This document shows, piece after piece, positions 11,750 through 22,301 of a stretch of DNA of 64,000 bases. The translations under genes were made by a program, and so were the position numbers. Numbering within the stretch: position 1 is the first letter of the stretch; each line of letters starts with the position of its first letter. The notes under the pieces are model-generated. The model searched no databases. It was not told where the DNA came from and worked only from the letters and a program-made list of their open reading frames with translations. Origin of the DNA: Dysidea avara (taxonomy: Eukaryota > Porifera > Demospongiae > Dictyoceratida > Dysideidae); contig NC_089275.1 of NCBI RefSeq assembly GCF_963678975.1, forward strand, positions 18,054,220 through 18,118,219, in the 5' to 3' direction.

Positions 11750-12817
11750 ATTGAGAATTTTTACGAGGGTATACTAATTGTATGTGGTCACGAATGTCTG
11801 CTTATATATTTTTCAGAGGTATTCTCCCATGGAGCCTGGCTGGATTTGAAAGAGTTGCAGGACCCTGCTCTGCAGGAGCTGGCAAAGAGGATTCCGGATA
11901 CTGTCCTACATGGTCGAGCTGGCTCCACAGTCAAAAAGTACTTGGGAGCATTCAGGAGGTGGAAGTCCTGGGCGAAGCAGCATCAGTTGCCAGTTGTGCC
12001 AGCTAAAGAAGCTCATGTTGCATTGTACCTCCAGTATATAGGTGATACTTTACAATCCAAATCAGCAGCAGAAGAGGCTTGTAATGCTTTATCTTGGATA
12101 CACTCAACGGCAGGGTTGGTATCCCCAGTAGGTTCCCCGTTGGTAAAGGCAACGTTACAAGGTTTACAGAGAATGCTAGCTAAGCCAGTCTGCAAGAAAA
12201 CCCCAGTAAAGGTCGAGATGCTGGAGCAAATGGTAGCAGATGCAAAGCGGAGTGGCTCCCTGTCAGATATGCGTTTAACTACTGCATGTCTTATTGCATT
12301 TGCAGGGTTCCTGAGATTTAGTGAATTGATCAATGTCCAGACTAGCCATATATCACTCAGGCAGGATGCTATGGTGATCAAGATTCCCCATAGTAAAACG
12401 GACCAGCTCAGGAGAGGGGATGAAGTGATCATTGCAAGAAGTGGAAAGGAGACCTGTCCTGTGTCATACTTGGAAAATTATTTACAGAGAACTGATACTT
12501 CACTGCAGGTGCAGAGATTCCTTTTCCGGCCGATACGTAGGACCAAGAATGGTGAATGCCTTCGTGAGGCAGGCAGTATTAGCTACACATGCATGTGGGA
12601 GCAATTCAAAAGAAAGGTCGGTATGCTGGGATATAATCCGACCGATTTTGGTTTGCACAGTCTGCGTTCTGGGGGAGCTACTAAGGCAGCTAATGCAGGT
12701 GTGCCAGATAGGCTGTTTAAGCGTCACGGACGTTGGAAGTCCGAAAATGCCAAGGATGGCTATGTGGATGACTCAGTAGAGCACAGATTGTCTGTCACCA
12801 AACAGCTGGGTTTATAA
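11750..12817 (+). CDS. Ngaro tyrosine recombinase (YR)
   Basis: The conserved region begins near 11846 and gives 323 residues ending QLGL at 12817. It has an N-terminal SAM-like DNA-binding half (residues about 20-110, STVKKYLGAFRRW) and a catalytic half. The full catalytic set is visible: Arg157 in FAGFLRFSE, Lys184 in HSKTDQ, His271-x-x-Arg274 in HSLRSGG, His294 in KRHGRW and nucleophile Tyr306 in DGYVDD. The enzyme would integrate a circular DNA copy. The frame is open from 11750 but has no ATG before residue 110, well inside the domain. A strong acceptor-like TATATATTTTTCAG ends at 11816, so translation may follow splicing or readthrough. The catalytic domain looks intact. Confidence 0.92.
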   Translation: MENFYEGILIVCGHECLLIYFSEVFSHGAWLDLKELQDPALQELAKRIPDTVLHGRAGSTVKKYLGAFRRWKSWAKQHQLPVVPAKEAHVALYLQYIGDTLQSKSAAEEACNALSWIHSTAGLVSPVGSPLVKATLQGLQRMLAKPVCKKTPVKVEMLEQMVADAKRSGSLSDMRLTTACLIAFAGFLRFSELINVQTSHISLRQDAMVIKIPHSKTDQLRRGDEVIIARSGKETCPVSYLENYLQRTDTSLQVQRFLFRPIRRTKNGECLREAGSISYTCMWEQFKRKVGMLGYNPTDFGLHSLRSGGATKAANAGVPDRLFKRHGRWKSENAKDGYVDDSVEHRLSVTKQLGL

Positions 12818-12847
12818 TGTATTCTTGTACAAGCTTTCTTTGTAACC

Positions 12848-12933
12848 CTAGAGTGATGATTGGTAGCCCACGTTTGGTGGCGGCACAACCCAATGTGTTG
12901 TAGGGTGGTAGGGGTAATAGTATGGTGAGGGAG
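12848..12933 (+). repeat. Ngaro split repeat B1
   Basis: 86 bp from CTAGAGTGATGATTGGTAGC to TATGGTGAGGGAG, apparently identical to 13478-13563. It directly abuts A2. Confidence 0.93.
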
Positions 12934-13095
12934 GTGTATTTTCTGTCGGTTGAATGTAATGAATTAGACAGAAAATAAGCTCCCGCATGAATACTATTGG
13001 TGGTCACGTGAGCATCTCACGTGACAAGGGTTTTAAAAGGCTGTTGTAGCGTGAAAAGTTCATTCTACGCCACGTGTTCACACTAGTGGGTTACC
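12934..13095 (+). repeat. Ngaro split repeat A2
   Basis: Copy of 7855-8016 at a constant offset of 5079, no mismatches seen. It sits immediately after B1, giving the B1-A2-B2 order used as the template for circle formation. Confidence 0.93.
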
Positions 13096-13242
13096 CCTCC
13101 CACCCTCCCTGTGATGTTATGGATATTTGATTTTCCTTGACTATAGGTAGCTGAGGGCTGGATGGCAGAGGAATAGTTGACTTTTTCTTGTTTGTTTTGG
13201 TTTTGCATACACATGAGTGGAGCTCTATTTGTTTTGGTTTTT

Positions 13243-13290
13243 CCTAGTAGGCAAAAAAAAAAAAAAAAAAAAAAAGAAAAGCCTACTAGG
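13243..13290. repeat. Stem with poly-A loop inside the Ngaro 3' region
   Basis: CCTAGTAGGC (13243-13252) and its exact complement GCCTACTAGG (13281-13290) flank A23, G and A4. The 13096-13477 interval between A2 and B2 otherwise has no gene. Confidence 0.8.
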
Positions 13291-13437
13291 TTTTTCCCGG
13301 TGGTTGTCTGGGGGCTGGACAGCCACAAATTTATTATTTACGGTTATTATGATTTGGAGCTAAGCCCCCCACTCAACCGGTAGTTGTAGTTTATTGACTT
13401 AGGTGTTATGGTTGTAATTTTGTTGGTTTAAAAAATT

Positions 13438-13563
13438 TGATGATTGGTAGCCCACGTTTGGTGGCGGCACAACGCTTCTAGAGTGATGATTGGTAGCCCA
13501 CGTTTGGTGGCGGCACAACCCAATGTGTTGTAGGGTGGTAGGGGTAATAGTATGGTGAGGGAG
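13438..13563 (+). repeat. Ngaro split repeat B2, with an extra partial B unit before it
   Basis: Full B2 is 13478-13563. Bases 13438-13473 repeat 36 bp of the B unit (TGATGATTGGTAGCCCACG onwards to GGCACAAC) just upstream. This adds a truncated third B copy not expected in the basic layout. Confidence 0.9.
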
Positions 13564-13652
13564 TAATCCAGTTGTATAAGTCCTTACTATCTACAAACCA
13601 TGCACTTAAAATCTAACCTTCTCTATAGCTTATTTGATTCAGTGGTGTAGTA

Positions 13653-13989
13653 CACTGTGCAAAAAGTGGGATATAATATGGTATTTCCAGTGGCTTATTG
13701 AATACAAATAAGCCTTAATATAAATCCTGTATTATACTCATTTTATACTTTAGTATAATCCATACTATACTATTGCATATATGGTTTCAGTTTATTTACC
13801 ACATTACCTCAAATAGCTTATATCTAATATAATGCCCACACTATACCATCGTATATATGGTTTCAGTATATTTAACACATTAACTGAAGTCTTACATGAG
13901 ATTGTTAGTATAATACAGGTTATACCAAGCTTTTTTGTATTCAATAAGCCACTGGAAATACCATCTTATATCCCTCTTTTTTCACAGTG
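13653..13989. mobile_element. CACTA-like MITE with 3-bp target duplication GTA
   Basis: Terminal inverted repeats run about 50-60 bp: the left end CACTGTGCAAAAAGTGGGAT is matched by the complement of the right end, CACTGTGAAAAAAGAGGGAT, followed in both by ATGGTATTTCCAGTGGC. GTA lies on each side (13650-13652 and 13990-13992). The interior is AT-rich with no ORF. CAC-termini plus a 3-bp duplication suggest the EnSpm/CACTA group. Confidence 0.75.
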
Positions 13990-14179
13990 GTAGTGTTGGT
14001 TATGCATGGGGTAGCTACTGTGGACCTTATCAATTATTCAATAATATAAACAACAATACGTCTTTTTGTCATTTTTATATACTTTGGTGGCACATGTTTC
14101 ATTGCATTGCCTGACATACTTAAATTCACAATTTTCCTAGATCCTTGTTTCCTTGTTCACAGTTTAGCTGTTTACATAG

Positions 14180-14300
14180 AAAATGTTTCACTTCTCTTTC
14201 ACACTACAGCCTTTTTGTCTAACCGCTGCTGCTTCTGCTACTCATATGGGTTGAGAAGCTTAAAAAGGAATTGCTTTAAACAAGATGAAAAGTTATTATT
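14180..14300 (+). repeat. Dispersed repeat, copy 3 (opposite orientation to copies 1 and 2)
   Basis: The complement of this stretch contains acaaaaaggctgtagtg, preceded by a run of agcag units and aagctt, matching 6770-6835. It is a short fragment of the family seen at 6480-7045. Confidence 0.5.
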
Positions 14301-14660
14301 AGTATGTGTTAAAGTTATATAGGTCACTCACTTGCAATTTGATAGTTCTGTAATGCTGAAAATGATGTGAATACACTCAATACAGCCAACTAGTCAAGTA
14401 ACTACTATCCAGGTATCTCACAATTGTGTTAGCTACCTGGATGCCTTTTATGCATCAGTATTGAACTGATTCTGAACTGAACATGCTATACACCATGACC
14501 GGATATACCTGGTGTTAAGGTTGTTCATGACCAACCTGCAGCTGTTGACAGTAATATGGCATTAGACTTATTTTAAAGCCATGTTTGATTCATAGAAATA
14601 CCATGAAATCCTTACTAGCTACAAAGACGAAAGCATTCTAATTTCTAATCTGGTACTATA

Positions 14661-14984
14661 ATCTAATCAAAAACAGCCAAGCTGTAAAAAAAGGTGCGGC
14701 CCCCAAAAAGGCCATGGTGAAAAAAGATGTGAAATCCAAGGTGGCGGCCAAGAAATGGCTGTGATGGTAGGTTAATGGTTGCATTTTAATAACGACAATT
14801 CAGGTGAATTTGGTGCCAAGACCAAGCGGCACAAAATTCACCTGAATTGTCGTTATTAAAATGTAACCATTAACCTACCATCACAGCCATTTCTTGGCCG
14901 CCACCTTGGATTTCACATCTTTTTTCACCATGGCCTTTTTGGGGGCCGCACCTTTTTTTACAGCTTGGCTGTTTTTGATTAGAT
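14661..14984. repeat. Large foldback: 157-bp arms around a 10-nt loop
   Basis: Bases 14661-14817 and 14828-14984 are inverted copies that pair base for base, with about one or two differences seen (for example G/A in ggttRcatttta); the loop is 14818-14827. Both arms carry the lysine/alanine-rich coding-like segment described in the next entry. No target duplication is obvious. It may be a palindromic duplication of a gene end or an assembly-type inversion. Confidence 0.9.
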
Positions 14985-15095
14985 ATCACTTCTTTTTGTA
15001 TTTGTATACTGCAAAGCCGGCCTATGGCTGGCTTTGGGGCTTTTTTAACCCATGTGTTTTTTTCTTTACCACAGGAAGAAGAAAAGAACTTAAAG
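14670..15095 (-). pseudogene. Histone H1-like Lys/Ala-rich tail remnant, duplicated by the foldback
   Basis: In each arm one frame reads a peptide of type AVKKGAAPKKAMVKKD...SKVAAKKWL and stops. On the minus strand just outside the right arm (about 15000-15060) another open stretch reads VKKAPKPAIGRL. Lys, Ala and Pro spacing of this kind is typical of linker-histone carboxyl tails, but ribosomal protein tails look similar. No globular domain is found, and the reading frame is broken between the pieces. It is read as a processed or rearranged gene remnant with low certainty. Confidence 0.35.
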
Positions 15096-15189
15096 AAGAT
15101 TTTTAATGCTTCAATTGTTTTTGATTTTATTAGTAATTATACAAATTATATACATATGTTTATTACATGCCCATTATTCCCCACAGGAT

Positions 15190-18100
15190 ATTTTTTTGCA
15201 GTTGATCTCTCTACTGGGTGACTTGAAATGTAGCTGAACTATATACAGGATGGTTTCTTTGTAGCTGAACTCTCTACAAGGTGACCTCTTCTAGCTGGTC
15301 TCTCTACAGGGTGATTTGTTTCTAGCTGAACTCTCTACAGGTGATTTGTTTGCAGCTAAACTCTCTACATGGTGGTTTGTTTGTAGCAGAACTCTCTACA
15401 TGATGGTTTCTTTGTAGCTGAACTCTCCATAAGGTGACTTCGTCTAGCTGAACTCTCTACAGGGTGATTTGTTTGCAGCTGAACTCTCTACATGATGGTT
15501 CCTTTGTAGCTGAACTCTCTACAAGGTGACTTTGTCCAGCTGATCTCTCTACGGGGTGATTTGTTTCTAGCTGAACTCTCTGCAGGTGATTTGTTTGCAG
15601 CTGAACTCTCTACATGATGGTTCCTTTGTAGCTGAACTCTCTACAAGGTGACTTTGTCCAGCTGATCTCTCTATGGGGTGATTTGTTTCTAGCTGAACTC
15701 TCTGCAGGTGATTTGTTTGCAGCTAAATTCTCTACATGGTGGTTTCTTTGTAGCTGAACTCCCTACATGATGGTTTCTTTGTAGCTGAACTCTCTACAAG
15801 GTAACTTCTTCTCTACAGGGTGATTTGTTGTAGTTGAATTCTCTACAAGGTGGTTTGTTTGAGGCTGAACTCTCTACATGGCGGTTTCTTTGTAGCTGAA
15901 TTCTCTACAGAGTGATTTGTTTGCAGCTGAACTCTCTACATAATGGTTTCTTTGTAACTGAACACTCTACAAGGTGACTTCTTCTAGCTGATCTTTCTAC
16001 AGGGTGAATTGTTGTAGCTGAACTCTCTACATAATGGTTTCTTTGTAACTGAACACTCTATAAGGTAACTTCTTCTAGCTGATCTCTCTACAGGGTGATT
16101 TGTTTGTAACTGAACTCTCTGCATGATGGTTTCTTTGTAGCTGAACTCTCTACAAGGTGACTTCTTCTAGCTGATCCCTCTACAGGGGGATTTATTGTAG
16201 CTGAACTCTCTACAAGTGATTTATTTGCAGCTGAACTCTTTATGTGGTGGTTTCTTTGTAGCTGAACTCTCTACAAGGTGACCTCTTTTAGCTGATCTCT
16301 CTACAGGGTGATTTGTTTCTAGCTGAACTCTCTACAGGTAATTTTTTGCAGCTAAACACTCTACATGGTGGTTTCTTTGTAGCTGAACTCTGTACATGAT
16401 GGTTTCTTTGTAGCTGAACTCTTTACAAGGTGACTTCTTCTAGATGAACTCTCTATGGGGTAATTTCTTTGTAGCTGAACTCTCTATATGATGGTTTCTT
16501 TGTAACTGAACTCTCTACAAGGTAACTTCTTCTAGCTGATCTTTCTACTGGGTGATTTGTTTGCAGCTGAAATCTCTACATGGTGGTTTCTTTGTTGCTG
16601 AACTCTCTACAAGGTGAATTCTTCTACCTGATCTCTCTACAGGGTAATTTGTTTGTAACTGAACTCTGTACAAGTGCATTTTTGTGGGTGATCTCACTGC
16701 AGGTTGATTTGTTTGCAGCTGAACTCACTAAAGGGTGATTTTGCTTGTAGCTGAACTCCTTGCATTGTGTCTAGTTTCTAGCTGATCTCTCTACAGGGTG
16801 ATTTGTTTGTAGCTGATCTCTCTACAAGTTTATTTGTGTGTAGCTGATCTCTCTGCAGGTTGATTAATTTATAGCCGATCTCTCTACAAGGTAATTTGTT
16901 TGTAACTGAACTGTCTATAAGGTGATTTATTTGTAGCTGATCTCTCTGCAGGTTGATTTGTTTTAGCTGAACTCTCTACAGGGTGATTTACTTGTAGCTG
17001 AACCCCTTACATTGTGTCTAGTTTCTAGCTGATCTCTCTACAGGGTGATTTGTGTGTGGCTGATCTTTCTACAGGTTGATTTGTTTGTAGACGATCTCTC
17101 TACAAGGTAATTTGTTTGTAGCTGAACTCTGCACAAGGTGCTTTTTTGTAGGTGATCTCACTGCAGGTTGATTGTTTTGTAGCTGAACTCACTAAAGGGT
17201 GATTTGCTTGTAGCTGAACTCCTTACATTGTGTCTAGTTTCTAGCTGATCTCTCTACAGGGTGATTTGTTTGTAGCTAATCTCTCTACAAGTTGATTTGA
17301 GTGTAGCTGATCTCTCTGCAGGTTGATTAATTTGTAGCCGATCTCTCTACAAGGTAATTTGTTTGTAGCTGAACTCTCTATAAGGTGATTCGTTTGCAGC
17401 TGAACTCTCTACATGGTGGTTTCTTTGTTGCTGAACTCTCTACAGGGTGTTTTGCTTGTAGCTGAACTCTCTACAGGGTGATTTGTTTCTAGCTGATCTC
17501 TCTACAGGGTGATTTTTGTAGCTGACCTCTCTTCAGGGTGATTTTTTTCTAGCTGATTGCTCTACAGGTTGATTTGTTTGTAGATGAACTCTCTAAAGGG
17601 TAATTTGCTTGTAGCTGAACTCCTTACTTTGTGTCTAGTTTGTAGCTGATCTCTCTACAGGGTGATTTGTTTGTAGCTGATCTCTATACAAGTTGATTTG
17701 TGTGTAGCTGATCTCGCTGCAGGGTTATTTGTTTGTAGTCGATCTCTCTACAAGGTAATTTGTTTGTAGCTGAGCTATCTATATGGTGATTTGTATGTAG
17801 CTGATCTCTCTGCAGATTGATTTGTTTTAGCTGAACTCTCTACAGGGTGATTTGTTTCTAGCTTATCTCTCTACAGGTTGATTTGTGTGTAACTGATCTC
17901 TCTACAAGCTGATTTGTTTGTAGCTGATCACTCTGCAGGTTGATTTGTTTCTAGATGATCTCTCTACAGGTTGATTTGTTTGTAGCTGAGCTCTCTGCAA
18001 AGTGTTTTGTTTGTAGTTGATCTCTCTACAAGGTGATTTTTTGTAACTGACCTCTCTTCAGGGTGATTTGTTTCTAGCTGATATCTCTACAGGGTGATTT

Positions 18101-18990
18101 TTTGTAGCTGACCTCTCTTCAGGGTGATTTGTTTCTAGCTGATTGCTCTACAGGTTGGTTTGTTTGTAGCTGAACTCTCTACAGGGTGATTTGCTTGTAG
18201 TTGAACTCCTTACATTGTGTCTAGTTTGTAGCTGATCTCTCTACAGGGTGATTTGTTTGTAGCTGATCTCTATACAAGTTGAATTGTGTATAGCTGATCT
18301 CTCTGCAGGTTGATTTGTTTGTAGCCGATCTCTCTACAAGGTAATTTGTTTGTAGCTGAACTATCTAAAAGGTGATTTGTTTGTAGCTGATCTCTCTGCA
18401 GGTTGATTTGTTTTAGCTGAACTCTCTACAGGGTGATTTATTTGTAGCTGAACTCCTTACATTGTGTGTAGTTTGTAGCTGATGTCTCTACAGGGTGATT
18501 TTTTTGTAGCTGAACTCTCTACAGGGTGATTGCTTGTAGCTGAACTCCTTACATTGTGTCTAGTTTCTAGCTGATGTCTCTACAGGGTGATTTTTTGTAG
18601 CTGAACTCTCTACAGGGTGATTTGTTTCTAGCTTATCTCTCTACAGGTAGATTTGTTCATTGCTGATTGCTCTAAAGGTTGATTTGTTGCAGCTGAACAC
18701 CCTGCAAAGTGTTTTGTTTGTAGCTGATCACTCTAAAGGGTACTTTGTTTGTAGCTGAACTCTCTCCACAGTGACTTGTGTGTAGCTGAATTCTGTGTAA
18801 CTGAATTCTCTAGAGAGTGACTTAATTGTAGCTGAATTCTCTACACAGTGCATGACTTGTTTATAGCTGAACTTTCTTCAGTGTGACTTGTAATGTTCTG
18901 AATCTCTATAGTGATATATTTGCATAACTCTCCACATGGTGACTGTCTTCTTGCTGAACTGTCTATAAGATTAACTGTTTGCAGCTGAAC
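15190..18990. repeat. ~31-bp satellite array, about 3.8 kb
   Basis: More than one hundred units of the type GTAGCTGAACTCTCTACAGG then GTGATTTGTTT. Variants alternate (gaactctc / gatctctc; acaggg / acaagg / gcaggt), and longer higher-order units recur, for example a ~122-bp block repeated at about 15490-15730. A 3' subfamily carries ccttacattgtgtctagtt. No ORF persists through the array. The array decays after about 18750 into single, diverged units. Confidence 0.95.
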
Positions 18991-19977
18991 TCCCTACAGA
19001 ATAACTTGTGATGTAATAAAATTCTATAATGGAATAAATAAATTAGCCGAATGCTCTATTAGGGTGACTGTTCTATTAGAGTATCTCGATCTCGCATTTG
19101 CTACACGGAGTTGGCTTTCGAATCATAACTCAGTGGTTTGTAATCCGATTCTTCTGTACTACTGCAAGGACTTTCTATGAAGATTATTCCAGCTATACAC
19201 CGATTTTCAGCTCATTGCTCTAAGCGGTTTGCCTAGTAGGCGTGAAAACTAATACTTTTTTATTCATAAAAATCGATCGCGTAATTGTGACACAGGTTGG
19301 GTTTTGTGTCATATCTCCGTGGTCTTTATCTCGATTCCTTTCAAACCACCAAAAGGCACTCCTACGATGGTTACTCCATCTACATAGCAATTTTCAGCTC
19401 ATTCCATGAAGCGGTTAACCCTGTAGGCGTGACAACAAATCGATCTTGTTTTACGCGAATAATCGGTCATAACTCCTGAACCATTCATCGGATTTGTACC
19501 AAATTTGATGCTAGGATTCGCCTTTGGACTCCCTTTCTGTGTGCCAAATTTCAAGGCGATCGGAGTACGCGTTTGCTTGTTATAGCAATTTTTGCAAGTG
19601 TGCGAAAAGACGAAGAAGAAGAAGAAAAAAAAAACGAAGAAAAATAAACGAAACTTTGGCAGCTCGTATCTCGGAAATGGCTGGAGCGATTTCCTTCAAA
19701 TTTGGAATGTAGACTCCCTTGGCTGGCGGGCAACTGTGTAGCAAATTTGGTTCCAATCAGATAAGTGATCACCGAGATACAAATGTGTGAAAATGACGTT
19801 TTCGTTCTTCCTGTCAATATACTCACGGGTGTGGCGCGCCAGCTTCTTGGGCCGCACGACACACTACCGTGTGTCTTGATACTACCTAGGGAATTTTCAA
19901 GAAACCAAATCTCATAGCTAGGCACTCTATCATATTATAGCTAGATGACTGGTCGAACGGTGGTTAAATATTGCTAT
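18991..19977. repeat. Unclassified repeat with internally duplicated sequence
   Basis: The phrases cataactc, ttttcagctcatt and gcggttNNcctNtaggcgtga occur twice (about 19100-19240 and 19300-19440). A GAA-rich run follows at 19608-19650. The short frames here show no domain. The style suggests a dispersed sponge repeat. Confidence 0.5.
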
Positions 19978-20440
19978 GCTCTCAAGGATTACTAGCTACT
20001 TTGAAATGCTATTGAACAGATATTATTAAATTGGTTCCCTTCATCAATTTCAAGGCATCTAGTTTTTGCAATAAAATCTAATGGGATCAACATACATATT
20101 TTGCAAAAGTTTCATATACTAGACCACCTTTCTTCTGCACACCTCTGCCTGATTAGTAAGTTCCCAGATACCACCTGCAGGCACCAATAAAACTCCTCGT
20201 AAAGAACTCTTACGAATAGTAGTCTTAGAAGCACTAGCTGCACTGTGAGAATTCATTGTAGGAAGCATACGTTTACACAATCTTTCAGCTGTCTTCTGTA
20301 CCATGACAAGTGGGTATATAGATGATGCACCTATACTACCACACTTATGTACAGGTCTTACAAAGACTTGAAAGCCTTTTGGATCTAAATAGTCCTTCAC
20401 ACAATATAGTGCTTCCACCTGCTGGCAACAATGAGTAGAT
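19978..20440 (-). repeat. Dispersed repeat, copy 2, with 99-residue minus frame
   Basis: Partner of 6480-7045. The minus-strand frame 20418-20119 encodes about 99 residues ending NQAEVCRRKVV. The other copy keeps the similar end NQAEECRRRVVKYHE. The preserved peptide in two diverged copies suggests it descends from a real protein, possibly of a transposon; not recognised. Confidence 0.5.
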
Positions 20441-21795
20441 TGCTAATTGGACAATCATAGTGCTTCAAGTTAAATTATGGTCAAAATGGAATCCTAATAA
20501 TTATTTTCAAACTGTTAACCTCTTCAATAGGAACAGAAGCCATACAATCAGTATTACACAGCAATAAATTCCCAACAAGAAAAAGTATTGACATTATCAC
20601 TACACACCAAACAGTAAAGCTTACTTCTCATTCCAACACTCCAAAGATGGCTCAGCAAGCTACTCCACCACACACTGTCAAATGCTTCCACAGATGTATT
20701 TAGCTAAGGATACAATCATCCCTTGTACACCAGTATAACATTAAAGTGTATAGCAAAATTGCTTTCATGGTAGTCTATAACATATTCATCTCTATGTATA
20801 TGTTCCATGTACATATACGTATTTTATACATACAGTAGCTATCCACTGTAGTGTAAGTAATGTTGATAGAATCAGAGAGGTGGTGTGGGAAAAGTGATTT
20901 GTACAGTACTTACATTTGCAAATCACACCAAATGTACAAAGTGAGTTCTTGCTGGAGGGTCAGGAACAGGACTCTGAAAAATTTAAGTCAAATGAAGTAA
21001 TAACTAATAAGTATTAATTACAAATTGTGAACCACTATAGATATTCACTGAAGACTCACTGATCTGGAAGAGAACTCTTGATCATGACATCAGCTTGTAA
21101 AATTCCTTACACTTGTTTGACATAATTCATTACTAGAGAAACAATGGTGGCATTCATATTCGAGGTTATAAATTGTACATTAAAACACGTTCCTATATAT
21201 ACTAAAGGATAATTTTTGTTAGAACAATACATGAAGCTAGCTACCAATTTGTTCACTGCACTTTGGCTGTTGGAGTAAATTCAAGCCTGAGTTAGTTGTT
21301 GCAATTCAGTTGGAAACCAACTTTGAAATATCCAGGCTACTCCCTGAACTGACCAGACTATAGCATTTGAACAATAAAATAGCTAGTACCTTATAATACA
21401 GCAATTATAAATTCCATGCCTTAGTTGTAAATATGTACACCTTTTATATACTTATCTCAGAGCATACATAATTTACTCCAACTCTTTGTATCATATCATT
21501 ATAATTATGAAGCATTGTACAAATTAAATTGTTTATAGCTATAGCTAGCTACTTGACTCATCCATAGTTTTTGTAGAAGATCAACAGACCATAATTTGTA
21601 GATTATATATGTTTTCAACAACAACTGCACGACCCTGTATATACGTTGTTAAGCATTTTTGACAAGAAAAGATAAGTTCCATAAATAAAATAGTAGTTAT
21701 GGTACAGCTTTCATGATGTCACTTTTTGATGACTATAATGCATCATTGTATGAGCTGGTTATCACCACCCTACCCTGCATGAATATATTATTATT

Positions 21796-22301
21796 AATGC
21801 TGGGTGATACAGATATTTCTTATGTCATATATATGTCTTGGCAAAATGTATTCACAATATGAATATATATCACGATATACAGTATACCCATAACAGTTGA
21901 TACTGTAGCTTACAAGTTACAAACTTAGTCTTAAGGTTGAATTTGCAATGCCTTTGTCATCTTACAGTATATCTATTACAAGTGTAATTGCCGGCATTGG
22001 CTCTTTGAAATACTGTTCTGCATTGCATTGTAAACATATCTGTGTATTTACCTAGCACCTTTCAAAATGGTAGAAAGGATACTATATTGGGTGTAAATGT
22101 TACCAGAATATCTAATGGTATAACTAACGCACTCTCAATGAAGGTGCAGTGCAAGGCTTGGCAAAACTAGCATTTTACAAGCTTACATAGTACTGGGTAA
22201 GTCACGTAAGCTCTATCACGATAATATTTTCTAACTATCATATCATGACATAAATAAATATATCACGATACGAAATATATTCGATATATTGCCCAGCACT
22301 A
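21796..22301. mobile_element. TIR element with TGCTGGGYRATA ends
   Basis: The left end is aatgctgggtgatacagata. The right end, complemented, is agtgctgggcaatatatcga. Inner blocks with atatcacgata occur near both ends (21870, 22258). No ORF; type uncertain. Confidence 0.5.

Larger units (their letters stand above)
7855..13563 (+). mobile_element. Ngaro-type (DIRS order) tyrosine-recombinase retrotransposon, near complete
   Basis: The element has the split direct repeat layout that defines Ngaro/PAT-like elements: A1 (7855-8016), then the genes, then B1 (12848-12933), A2 (12934-13095) and B2 (13478-13563). A1 and A2 are 162 bp and read as identical; B1 and B2 are 86 bp and read as identical. 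Inside lie a gag-like ORF, reverse transcriptase-RNase H and a tyrosine recombinase, the gene order of this group. No integrase, protease or true LTRs are present and no target duplication is seen, as expected for recombinase-mediated insertion through a circular intermediate. Identity of the repeats suggests recent insertion, although RT-RNase H has a one-base frame break. Confidence 0.92.

Noticed and set aside
15024-15221. Short plus-strand frames at the edge of the satellite
   Set aside because: Composed of poly-T and foldback-flank sequence; no domain and no conserved start, so not called as genes.
15190-18990. Possible CRISPR-like regular repeat
   Set aside because: Units are contiguous 31-bp tandem copies without unique spacers, in a eukaryotic context; this is satellite DNA.
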